Below are positions 8,162 to 14,238 of a stretch of DNA of 21,839 nt, one piece after another (within the stretch, counting starts at the first letter, position 1; the number at the start of each line of letters is the position of its first letter). The DNA is taken from positions 1-21,839 of the forward strand of contig CAJPRR010000021.1 of the NCBI GenBank assembly GCA_905373085.1, read 5' to 3'. The notes under the pieces are model-generated. The model was given only the letters and a program-made list of their open reading frames with translations, did not search any database and was not told the origin of the DNA. Origin of the DNA: an uncultured Selenomonas sp. (GTDB lineage: Bacteria > Bacillota > Negativicutes > Selenomonadales > Selenomonadaceae). Position numbers and translations under genes: made by a program.

Positions 8162-8938
8162 TTACGCCTCCTTCTTCAGTAGATCGCGCTCCGACTGCGG
8201 GATGAATACCATGAGCTTCGCCTCGATGGCCGTCGGCGAATCGCCGGCCTGCAGCGACAGGATGCCCTCGACGATCATGCGCTTCTGACCGATTTCGGAA
8301 TCCGACATGATCTTGAGCTTGTTCGCCCACGGAAGCCAGAGAACGTACGCCGTGTAGATGCCGAGGATCGTAGCGACGAACGCGGCTGCGATGGCGTGAC
8401 CGACGACGTTGACGTCCGACAAGTTGCTCAAGGCCGCGATCAGACCGACGACGGCGCCGAGAACGCCGAGCGTAGGCGCGTAGGTGCCCGCCTGCGTGAG
8501 CATCAGACGCCCCAAGGAGTGGCGTTCCTGCATGACGGAGATCTCGGCGTCGAGAACGTCGCTGACGAAGTCCGGATCCATGCCGTCGATGACCATGCTC
8601 AGTCCCGTCTTGAAAAAGGGATCGGAAATATCCTCGACGCGGCTCTCCAACGCCAAGATGCCCTCGCGGCGTGCAATCTGCGAAAGCTCAATGAAGAGCT
8701 GCAGAAGCTCGCCCTTCTGGTGAGAAGGCGGCGCCTTGAACGTCATCTTGATCAATTTCGGCAGCATCTTCATCTCATCCATGCGGAAAGCCGTGAAAAG
8801 ACAGGCAAACGTGCCGAGGATGATGATCATGAAGGCCGCCGGGTTGTTCAATGAACTGATTGGCGCACCCTTGAGGATCATGCCGCCGAAGATGGCGATA
8901 AGCCCTGACAACAGACCGATTAGCGTTGATTTCTCCAA
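8162..8938 (-). CDS. motA: Flagellar motor stator protein MotA (TTG start)
   Basis: MotA is the multi-helix partner of MotB and couples ion flow to torque on FliG. The 258-residue protein has four hydrophobic segments (about 4-24, 33-53, 153-173, 183-203). The large cytoplasmic loop between helices 2 and 3 holds the charged residues used for rotor contact (around R90 and E98), and the conserved proline at the start of helix 3 is in APTLGVLGAVVGL (P155). No ATG fits: the first good in-frame start is TTG at 8938, preceded by AGAGGGGG, and the protein then begins (M)EKSTLIGLLSGL, as MotA does. Reading further upstream gives 56 arginine- and cysteine-rich residues without family similarity. Its leader region upstream is long and structured (see 8939-9466). 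Confidence 0.93.
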   Translation of the reverse strand: MEKSTLIGLLSGLIAIFGGMILKGAPISSLNNPAAFMIIILGTFACLFTAFRMDEMKMLPKLIKMTFKAPPSHQKGELLQLFIELSQIARREGILALESRVEDISDPFFKTGLSMVIDGMDPDFVSDVLDAEISVMQERHSLGRLMLTQAGTYAPTLGVLGAVVGLIAALSNLSDVNVVGHAIAAAFVATILGIYTAYVLWLPWANKLKIMSDSEIGQKRMIVEGILSLQAGDSPTAIEAKLMVFIPQSERDLLKKEA

Positions 8939-9110
8939 AAAAATCCCCCTCTTCCCTAATGGCAGAGACGCAGGGCGTCTCCTGCAACGCCGTCTGCCCA
9001 CTTGCATCCAGCACCCGCAAACGATGCAGATGATTTCTGCGGCGTCTTCATCCTTGCTTGCGGCCGAATACATCGGCCTGTTTGAACATCTCGGACGCCC
9101 CTTCATCTCG

Positions 9111-9158
9111 CACGAAGCTCGCTCGACCCCTGCAGGTCATGACCGTCGAAACTTCGTG
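9111..9158. repeat. Nested inverted repeat in the motAB leader
   Basis: CACGAAG (9111-9117) pairs with CTTCGTG (9152-9158). Inside, TCGAC (9123-9127) pairs with GTCGA (9145-9149), and the centre holds two overlapping palindromes, CCTGCAGG (9129-9136) and GGTCATGACC (9135-9144). As RNA on the minus strand it could form a long hairpin in the motA leader; as DNA it could be a protein site. No T run follows, so it is not a simple terminator. Confidence 0.5.
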
Positions 9159-9286
9159 TCGGAAGGGTGAATCGCAATCCGCTACTTAATGTATATCGAA
9201 ATAAATGCAAAAAAAATTCATGATTCGTTAAAGGACTTTGCCACTATTTTTTCCATGAACTTCCGTCCTTACGAACCTCAATTCCG

Positions 9287-9326
9287 TCCTTTACAGTGTA
9301 CACTAGATCCGTGCCGCTGTAAAGGA
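9287..9326. repeat. Perfect 10-bp inverted repeat TCCTTTACAG / CTGTAAAGGA
   Basis: Two perfect 10-bp arms are separated by 20 nt. Related elements TAAAGGA (9229-9235) and TCCTTA (9266-9271) lie nearby, and TTCCGTCCTT is directly repeated at 9261-9270 and 9282-9291, a 21-bp step (two helical turns). There is no T run. This looks like a regulator-binding cluster rather than a terminator. Confidence 0.5.
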
Positions 9327-9380
9327 ACATTTTCAAAAAAATTACATCTGTTTTTAATCATAAAAAATAAATTTTTCTTA

Positions 9381-9409
9381 TTGTATCATATATGATTTTG
9401 AAGTATGAT
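9381..9409 (+). promoter_or_regulatory. Probable promoter of the LysR gene
   Basis: TTGTAT (9381-9386), a 17-nt spacer and TATGAT (9404-9409) sit about 58 nt before the LysR start. The 12-bp palindrome ATCATATATGAT (9385-9396) overlaps the -35, and TATCATA/TATGATA form an inverted repeat across the spacer, a possible autoregulatory site. Confidence 0.65.
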
Positions 9410-9466
9410 ATAATTAACTAAAATAATTCATCTTTATGGATGACAGGGAATGGATGGCGATCTAGC

Positions 9467-10345
9467 ATGGAACTAAGACAACTCGAATACTTTCAGATGG
9501 CGAGCCGCCTGAAAAACATCACGCGCGCCGCCGAAAGACTCCGCGTATCGCAGCCGAACATCACCGTCGCGATCAAGAAGCTCGAAGCGGAACTCGGCAT
9601 CCAGCTCTTCGACCGCAGTCAAAAGCAGCTGTCTCTGACGCCCGAGGGCGCCGTATTCTTGACCCGCATAGAGCTTGCGCTGCGCAACATCCAAGACGCC
9701 GTGCTCGAAGTCAACGACTACAAGCAGCTGCAGAAAGGCACGATCAAGATCGGCATTCCGTCGATGATCGGCGCCTATCTCTTCCCCAAGATTTTTTCCA
9801 GTTTCCAAAAGAAATACGCGCATCTCGACGTCTACCTCTACGAGGAAGGCTCCATGCGCATCCGCGAGCAGCTTGAGCGCGACGAGCTGGACTTCGGCAT
9901 CGTCATCCTCTCCAATGCGGCGGCGAGCCTGCAGACGCTTCCCATGGCGAAGAGCCAAATCGTCGCGTGCCTGCCCAAGCATCATCCTCTCTCAAAAAAG
10001 AAGACCATCTCCCTGCATGATGTCGAGGATGTGAACCTCATCATGCTCAAGGACGGCTCCTTCCTTAGAAAGCTCCTGCTCGACACCTTCAAGCAGGAAA
10101 ACATCACGCCCGACATCGTGCTCGAATCGAACCAGATCGAGACCATCAAGGGACTGATTGCGAGCGGCGCGGGCATCGCCTTCCTGCTCGACTTCATCGT
10201 CGAGGAGACGCCCGGAATCGTCACGTTGCCCTTCGACAAGCCCGTCTTCGTCGACGTCGGGCTGGCGTGGAAAAAGGATCGCTACGTCTCCAAGGCCGCG
10301 CAGGCCTTCATCGACTTCTGCCGGAACACGCTCAAAAAAGAATAG
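9467..10345 (+). CDS. LysR-type transcriptional regulator
   Basis: The 292-residue protein starts MELRQLEYFQMASRLKNITR. Its winged helix-turn-helix (about 1-60) includes AAERLRVSQPNITVAIKKLE and FDRSQKQLSLTPEG, and a substrate-binding domain fills about residues 90-290. The effector is unknown. ATG 9467 gives the typical family beginning with a modest GGATGG site upstream. An in-frame ATG at 9440 would add nine residues and has no binding site. It is divergent from motAB, has its own promoter and is closed by a terminator before dapL. LysR regulators usually act on an adjacent divergent gene, so motAB is a candidate target, though the following dapL gene, about 130 nt downstream, is another. 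Neither is proven by the sequence. Confidence 0.93.
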   Translation: MELRQLEYFQMASRLKNITRAAERLRVSQPNITVAIKKLEAELGIQLFDRSQKQLSLTPEGAVFLTRIELALRNIQDAVLEVNDYKQLQKGTIKIGIPSMIGAYLFPKIFSSFQKKYAHLDVYLYEEGSMRIREQLERDELDFGIVILSNAAASLQTLPMAKSQIVACLPKHHPLSKKKTISLHDVEDVNLIMLKDGSFLRKLLLDTFKQENITPDIVLESNQIETIKGLIASGAGIAFLLDFIVEETPGIVTLPFDKPVFVDVGLAWKKDRYVSKAAQAFIDFCRNTLKKE

Positions 10346-10359
10346 CGCTCTCCTTGCCA

Positions 10360-10392
10360 AGCGTCCGCCCTCTCCCGGGGCGGGCGCTTTTT
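10360..10392 (+). terminator. Rho-independent terminator after the LysR gene
   Basis: AGCGTCCGCCC pairs with GGGCGGGCGCT (one wobble) around a short C-rich loop and is followed by TTTTT. It lies 14 nt after the LysR stop and isolates the gene from dapL. Confidence 0.85.
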
Positions 10393-10405
10393 CAAGAGGA
10401 AAAAC

Positions 10406-10436
10406 CTATGGGAATCTATGGGAGATGTGCTACAAT
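10406..10436 (+). promoter_or_regulatory. Probable dapL promoter with extended -10 and direct repeats
   Basis: TGCTACAAT (10428-10436) is an extended -10 element (TGn followed by TACAAT). No good -35 is seen; instead CTATGGGA is repeated at 10406-10413 and 10416-10423, one helical turn (10 bp) apart, just where a -35 or activator would bind. The dapL GGAGG follows at 10461. Confidence 0.55.
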
Positions 10437-10472
10437 GATAGTCGTAAACGCTATATTGCAGGAGGAATCATC

Positions 10473-11702
10473 ATGGCTTGCATCAACGAAAATTATCTGA
10501 AGCTCCCCGGCAGCTATCTCTTCCGTGAGATCGCGCACCGCGTCGCTGACTATAAGGAGAAAAACCCTGCAGCCGACATCATATCGCTCGGCATCGGCGA
10601 CGTGACGCAGCCCCTGCCGAGCGCCTGCATCGCCGCCATGCACAAGGCGGTCGACGAGATGGCCGCAGCCGAGACCTTCCGCGGCTACGGACCCGAGCAG
10701 GGCTACGGCTTCCTCGTCGAGAAAATCATAGAAAACAACTTCCCGGGACTCGGCATCGAGCCGGACGAGGTTTTCATTTCCGACGGCGCCAAGAGCGACT
10801 GCGGCAACATCCAGGAAATCTTCAGCGAAAAGGCGAAGATTGCCATCACCGACCCCGTCTACCCCGTCTACCTCGACACGAACGTCATGGCGGGACGCAC
10901 GGGCGCACTGCAGGAAAACGGACACTTCGCGGGCGTCGTCTACCTGCCCTGCACGGCGGAAAACAGCTTTCTGCCCGATCTGCCCAAGGAGCATGCCGAC
11001 ATCATCTACCTTTGCTCGCCGAACAACCCGACGGGCATGGCGATGACGCGAAAAGCCCTCTCCCGCTGGGTCGCCTACGCGCGAGAGAACGAGTCCGTCA
11101 TCCTCTTCGACGCCGCTTATCAGGCCTTCATCACCGAGGACGATCTGCCGCACTCCATCTTCGAGATCGAGGGCGCGAAGGACGTCGCCATCGAATTCCG
11201 CTCCTTCTCGAAGACGGCGGGCTTCACGGGCACGCGCTGCGGCTACATCGTGCTGCCGAAGAGCGTGCAGGGCAGAAGCGCCGACAACACGAAGAAGAGC
11301 CTCAACCCGCTCTGGAACCGCCGCCACACGACGAAGTACAACGGCACGTCCTACATCGTCCAGCGCGGCGCAGAGGCCATCTTCACGCCCGAAGGAAAGC
11401 GAGAGACGGCGGCGGCCATCTCCTACTACCTCGAAAACGCCCGCCTCATCCGCGAGGGACTCGAAGCCAGCGGCATCGAGGCGTACGGCGGCGTAAACGC
11501 GCCCTACATCTGGCTCAAGACGCCGCACGGCCTTTCCTCATGGGATTTCTTCGACCGGCTTCTTGCAGGCGCAAACGTCGTCGGCACGCCGGGCGCCGGC
11601 TTCGGCCCGTGCGGCGAAGGCTATTTCCGCCTCACGGCCTTCGGCGAGCGCGAGAATACGAAGCGTGCGGTCGAGCGCATCAAGGAAAAGCTGACGTTCT
11701 GA
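10473..11702 (+). CDS. dapL: LL-diaminopimelate aminotransferase DapL
   Basis: DapL converts tetrahydrodipicolinate directly to LL-diaminopimelate with glutamate as amino donor, a one-step route to lysine and the peptidoglycan cross-linking residue. The 409-residue PLP enzyme has the usual family length. It starts MACINENYLKLPGSYLF and has SLGIGDVTQPLP (38-49) and FRGYGPEQGY (69-78). It also has CSPNNPTGMA (181-190), LFDAAYQAF (211-219, PLP-contacting Asp213 and Tyr216) and SFSKTAGFTGTRCGY with catalytic Lys247. These fold-type I aminotransferase motifs in this arrangement distinguish DapL from ordinary aspartate aminotransferases. GGAGG lies 7 nt before the ATG. It has its own promoter after the LysR terminator and is followed 15 nt later by the DUF815 ATPase gene, probably in one operon. 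Confidence 0.95.
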   Translation: MACINENYLKLPGSYLFREIAHRVADYKEKNPAADIISLGIGDVTQPLPSACIAAMHKAVDEMAAAETFRGYGPEQGYGFLVEKIIENNFPGLGIEPDEVFISDGAKSDCGNIQEIFSEKAKIAITDPVYPVYLDTNVMAGRTGALQENGHFAGVVYLPCTAENSFLPDLPKEHADIIYLCSPNNPTGMAMTRKALSRWVAYARENESVILFDAAYQAFITEDDLPHSIFEIEGAKDVAIEFRSFSKTAGFTGTRCGYIVLPKSVQGRSADNTKKSLNPLWNRRHTTKYNGTSYIVQRGAEAIFTPEGKRETAAAISYYLENARLIREGLEASGIEAYGGVNAPYIWLKTPHGLSSWDFFDRLLAGANVVGTPGAGFGPCGEGYFRLTAFGERENTKRAVERIKEKLTF

Positions 11703-11717
11703 CGAGAGGAGAAGGAC

Positions 11718-12959
11718 ATGCTCAAGCCCCGCCTGCACGAGCTCTGCATCTGCCGCCCCATATTGGAGGACGCGCTCATCGGAGAGTTCCTGCGCTTTCT
11801 GGAAAATCCCGAGAACACTTCGCACGCCTACGCCTTTACGGCAGGACTCATAGAGAAGGCCGAATCGCTCGGTTTCTCCGGAAATATCCTGCGCGCCTAC
11901 TTCCTCCATGCGCTCGCCCAAGAGGAAAACACCTTCGCGCGCACGGCGGAGCAGTCGGGCGGCCATGTCGGCGGCAGCCTCCGCCTCGCCTTCGTGCGCG
12001 ACATGGAAATCCTCGCCGATGTCTTTCACGAGCCGCCGAGCGCCATGCTGCCGTGCGACCTCCTCGACGACTATGCGCCGACGAAGCGCTGTACGACGGA
12101 AGCGTCCTCCTTCCTCCACGAACGCATGGCCAAAGCAGCATCGGCAGAGGACGCCGCAGACGCCTTCCTCGATTTTTACCGCCGCTACGGCTGCGGCGAA
12201 ATCTCAAGCTGCAAAGCCTTCTCATGGAACGATAAGGAGCACAGGATTCAAGGCGTCGAGCGCTTCGAGGCGCTCCCTCTCGCCGACATCATCGGCTGCG
12301 ACCGCCAGAAGAGGCAGCTGACGGACAACACGGAAGCCTTCCTCGAAGGACGCCCCGCCAACAACGTCCTTCTAATTGGCGCACGCGGCACGGGCAAGTC
12401 GTCTTCCGTCAAGGCGCTCGCTCACGAGTATTACGGCCGCGGCCTTCGCCTCGTGCAGCTCGCGAAGTCGCAGCTCGGCGAACTGCCGCGCATTCTTGCG
12501 GCTTTGCGCGGCTTTCCCTCCAAGCGCTTCATCCTCTTCCTCGACGATCTCTCATTCGAAGAATTTGAAACAGAATACAAGTATCTGAAGTCCGCCATTG
12601 AGGGCGGCGTCGAGGCGCGTCCCAAAAACGTGCTCATCTACGCGACTTCCAACCGCCGCCACCTCATCAAGGAAAGCTGGCGCGACCGCGACCGGGCACA
12701 AGACGAGCTTTACCGCCAGGACAGCATGAACGAAACCGTCTCCCTTTCCGACCGCTTCGGTCTCATCATCACTTTCCTCGCCCCCGACCAGGAGCAGTAT
12801 CATGCCATCATCGCCCACTACCTCGAAAAGGAGGGCGTCCGCCTTGCCCCCGAGGAGCTTCGCATCCTCGCGCATCGCTGGGAGCTTGAGCACTCGGGAC
12901 GCAGCGGCCGCACGGCGCAGCAGTTCGCCGCGCACTATCTGGGGCAAATGAAGCGATGA
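11718..12959 (+). CDS. DUF815-type AAA+ ATPase
   Basis: The 413-residue protein has an N-terminal region of about 180 residues of unknown role, containing LCICRPILED near the start. A P-loop ATPase domain follows, of the type usually labelled DUF815 or 'ATP-binding protein'. Visible motifs are Walker A GARGTGKSS (221-229), Walker B FILFLDDLSF (271-280), a sensor-1-like YATSNRRHLI (308-317) and a C-terminal helical lid (LAHRWELEHSGRSGRTAQQF). AAA+ proteins use ATP to remodel partner proteins or nucleic acids, but the partner of this family is not known to me. The start has a GAGAGGAG site and lies 15 nt after dapL. A strong terminator begins directly at the stop codon. The short gap to dapL suggests cotranscription but does not prove a role in lysine or cell-wall synthesis. 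Confidence 0.88.
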   Translation: MLKPRLHELCICRPILEDALIGEFLRFLENPENTSHAYAFTAGLIEKAESLGFSGNILRAYFLHALAQEENTFARTAEQSGGHVGGSLRLAFVRDMEILADVFHEPPSAMLPCDLLDDYAPTKRCTTEASSFLHERMAKAASAEDAADAFLDFYRRYGCGEISSCKAFSWNDKEHRIQGVERFEALPLADIIGCDRQKRQLTDNTEAFLEGRPANNVLLIGARGTGKSSSVKALAHEYYGRGLRLVQLAKSQLGELPRILAALRGFPSKRFILFLDDLSFEEFETEYKYLKSAIEGGVEARPKNVLIYATSNRRHLIKESWRDRDRAQDELYRQDSMNETVSLSDRFGLIITFLAPDQEQYHAIIAHYLEKEGVRLAPEELRILAHRWELEHSGRSGRTAQQFAAHYLGQMKR

Positions 12960-13003
12960 AAAATCCCCCTCGCCGCTCTCGAAAGAGCCGCGAGGGGGAT
13001 TTT
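12960..13003. terminator. Bidirectional rho-independent terminator
   Basis: AAAATCCCCCTCGC and GCGAGGGGGATTTT form a near-perfect stem extended by GCTCT/AGAGC around a CGAA tetraloop. T runs exist on both strands (TTTT on plus, TTTTT on minus). It ends the plus-strand ATPase gene and the convergent minus-strand peptide gene. Confidence 0.92.
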
Positions 13004-13047
13004 CCATGCGTAGCGCAAGGAGCGCCGTTCCATAACTTCGGCTGCGC

Positions 13048-13248
13048 TTACCTGCGGTCGTAGGTGCAGTAGCCGTTCTCGTCGCAGTAGGGACCGCTCT
13101 GATCGTCGTCTCGATAGCATCTGCTGCCGCAGCAATTATAACGCTGCACATTCTCCGCATCGTCCGAAGGCGAGCCGACAGCAGCAAAGACAGGAGCTGC
13201 GCTCACTGCAAGGATCGCAAGAAGCGCGGCGCAAAGCATCTTCTTCAT
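13048..13248 (-). CDS. Small secreted cysteine-rich peptide, function unknown
   Basis: I do not recognise this 66-residue protein. It starts MKKMLCAALLAILAVSAAPV, a clear signal peptide (KK, hydrophobic core, then VFA before AVG, cleavage near residue 22). The mature part of about 44 residues is acidic and has five cysteines (39, 40, 44, 55, 61; spacing C-C-x3-C-x10-C-x5-C) with tyrosine-rich surroundings (RYNCCGSRCYRDDD, GPYCDENGYCTYDRR). There is no lipobox, so it is exported rather than lipid-anchored. The start has an excellent GGGAGGTGA site lying just after the nuclease stop, 16 nt upstream, so it may be the second gene of that transcript. The odd number of cysteines leaves one free, or used for dimerisation or metal binding. 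It could be a periplasmic metal-binding peptide, a bacteriocin-like peptide or an orphan small protein; the sequence does not decide. Confidence 0.75.
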   Translation of the reverse strand: MKKMLCAALLAILAVSAAPVFAAVGSPSDDAENVQRYNCCGSRCYRDDDQSGPYCDENGYCTYDRR

Positions 13249-13264
13249 GGAATCACCTCCCTTC

Positions 13265-14113
13265 TCAGAGCAACCTGTGCATCCTGCCAATTTCTCGAAT
13301 CTTTTCCATAGAGATGTCTGACACCCTCGCTATCGTTTCAAGCGGCATTTTTTCTCTCAGCATGCCAACAACAACCACCATCTTGCCGCGCTCCATGCCG
13401 CGCTCCATGCCGCGCTCCATGCCGCGCTCCATGCCGCGTTCCTCAGCTTCATTGGTAAGCATTTCCATTGCTTCACACATAATTCTCGCCCCCTCTTCTG
13501 TTTCCTTGAAGTACCTCACCCGTTCTGCCAATATATCATAATACATATCCGCTGCTCGCGTACAGCGGAAATCATGCATCAACTTTCCCAGCGGCGTATC
13601 CTCGTCCGTCATAGAACTATTGACATAGATGATATGCGAGCCATCGCTAAAGTCTCTGCCATTTTCCTTGATCGTTCTCTCGATAACATACATCGGCTGC
13701 CCATATCCCAAGACATCCGTCTCTGTGATGAAGATTACGTACGACTCCGGCAGACTTTCCCAATCTTCGCCCGCCAACAGCGTATTGGCATCCATCAGGC
13801 TGCTGTTATATCTGGCTCGGCGCTCCGCCGCACCTTTCCCCCCGCGTTGAATCTCGACATTGAACTCCTGCCGATCCGACCATGCGTGAATATCCAGCCG
13901 CACACTACGTCCTTGCAGATTCTTCAACGTATCTTGTACAATCGCTCTCGTCGCTTTGATGCCCGGCTTTCTCAAGATGATTTGCAGAACCAAGTCGACG
14001 CATTCCAAGCTGTCTTGAAATGCCGCCGTCATGAAGTCATCATCAAGAAGACGAAAGTCTGCCAACACCTTCAAAAACTTCCGTCGCCATTCTTCCTTTT
14101 CATCCCAATTCAT
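13265..14113 (-). CDS. Rpn-family / PD-(D/E)XK nuclease-transposase protein
   Basis: The 282-residue protein resembles the large family annotated as 'Rpn family recombination-promoting nuclease/putative transposase' or 'PD-(D/E)XK nuclease family transposase'. The N-terminal LLDDDFMTAAF and the nuclease core SVRLDIHAW...FNVEIQ supply Asp74 and the Glu87-x-Gln89 pair, a common variant of the PD-(D/E)XK site, followed by RRARYNSSLMDAN. The C-terminal part has TPLGKLMHDF, then a run of MERG repeats (residues 226-243) and a helical tail. ATG 14113 has CAGGAGA upstream; the frame is open further, but those residues do not resemble the family. The gene has its own consensus-like promoter (14141-14169). 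Rpn proteins promote RecA-independent recombination and some act in phage defence; the role here is inferred from family only. Confidence 0.85.
   Translation of the reverse strand: MNWDEKEEWRRKFLKVLADFRLLDDDFMTAAFQDSLECVDLVLQIILRKPGIKATRAIVQDTLKNLQGRSVRLDIHAWSDRQEFNVEIQRGGKGAAERRARYNSSLMDANTLLAGEDWESLPESYVIFITETDVLGYGQPMYVIERTIKENGRDFSDGSHIIYVNSSMTDEDTPLGKLMHDFRCTRAADMYYDILAERVRYFKETEEGARIMCEAMEMLTNEAEERGMERGMERGMERGMERGKMVVVVGMLREKMPLETIARVSDISMEKIREIGRMHRLL
13385..13442 (-). repeat. 12-bp tandem repeat inside the nuclease gene (MERG codons)
   Basis: The plus-strand unit GCCGCGCTCCAT occurs four times perfectly (13385-13432) with a partial fifth copy. On the coding strand each unit is ATGGAGCGCGGC, encoding Met-Glu-Arg-Gly. 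Because the unit is a multiple of three, copy-number changes keep the frame. Confidence 0.95.
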
Positions 14114-14140
14114 AACGATTTCTCCTGTCCGCTTTTCTTT

Positions 14141-14169
14141 ATTATACAACAAAACCCCTTGTACGACAA
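14141..14169 (-). promoter_or_regulatory. Promoter of the Rpn-type nuclease gene
   Basis: On the minus strand TTGTCG (14169-14164), a 17-nt spacer and a perfect TATAAT (14146-14141) lie 27 nt before the start codon. It sits between the metK terminator and the gene, so the nuclease gene is transcribed on its own. Confidence 0.8.
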
Positions 14170-14191
14170 GGAAGTCGAGACGCCCACGCAC

Positions 14192-14223
14192 AAAACGGGA
14201 CGGCCTTGCAGCCGTCCCGTTTT
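14192..14223 (-). terminator. Rho-independent terminator after metK
   Basis: AAAACGGGACGGC and GCCGTCCCGTTTT form a perfect 13-bp stem with a 6-nt loop (CTTGCA on plus), beginning 15 nt after the metK stop and ending with a T run on the minus strand. It would also work on the plus strand. Confidence 0.92.
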
Positions 14224-14238
14224 GTATATGTATCCTTT

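Larger units (their letters stand above)
8939..9466. promoter_or_regulatory. Divergent intergenic region between motAB and the LysR gene
   Basis: This 528-nt gap holds no convincing gene. Next to motA it is GC-rich and contains hairpin-capable repeats at 8965-8981 (GAGACGC/GCGTCTC, 3-nt loop), 9062-9078 (GGCCGA/TCGGCC) and 9111-9158. From about 9180 to 9440 it becomes strongly AT-rich, as expected for divergent promoters. It contains several copies of TCCTTTA/TAAAGGA (9229-9235, 9287-9293, 9320-9326). A LysR promoter is visible at 9381-9409. I could not pick a convincing motA promoter, including a flagellar sigma-28 type (TAAA-N15-GCCGATAA). Confidence 0.6.

Noticed and set aside
9060..9085. 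Flagellar sigma-28 promoter before motA
   Set aside because: GCCGATGT on the minus strand resembles the -10, but there is no TAAA at the required distance, and the bases are part of a GGCCGA/TCGGCC hairpin.
8939..9200. c-di-GMP (GEMM) riboswitch before motA
   Set aside because: A motility gene with a structured leader made this attractive, but I find neither the conserved GEMM core nor the tetraloop-receptor pair.
9189..9395. 68-codon open frame on the plus strand in the motAB-LysR gap
   Set aside because: Its composition follows the AT-rich promoter region, there is no ribosome binding site, and it overlaps the inverted repeats and runs into the LysR promoter.
13385..13442. Possible CRISPR or intergenic satellite
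   Set aside because: The 12-bp units are adjacent without spacers and lie in frame inside a coding region.
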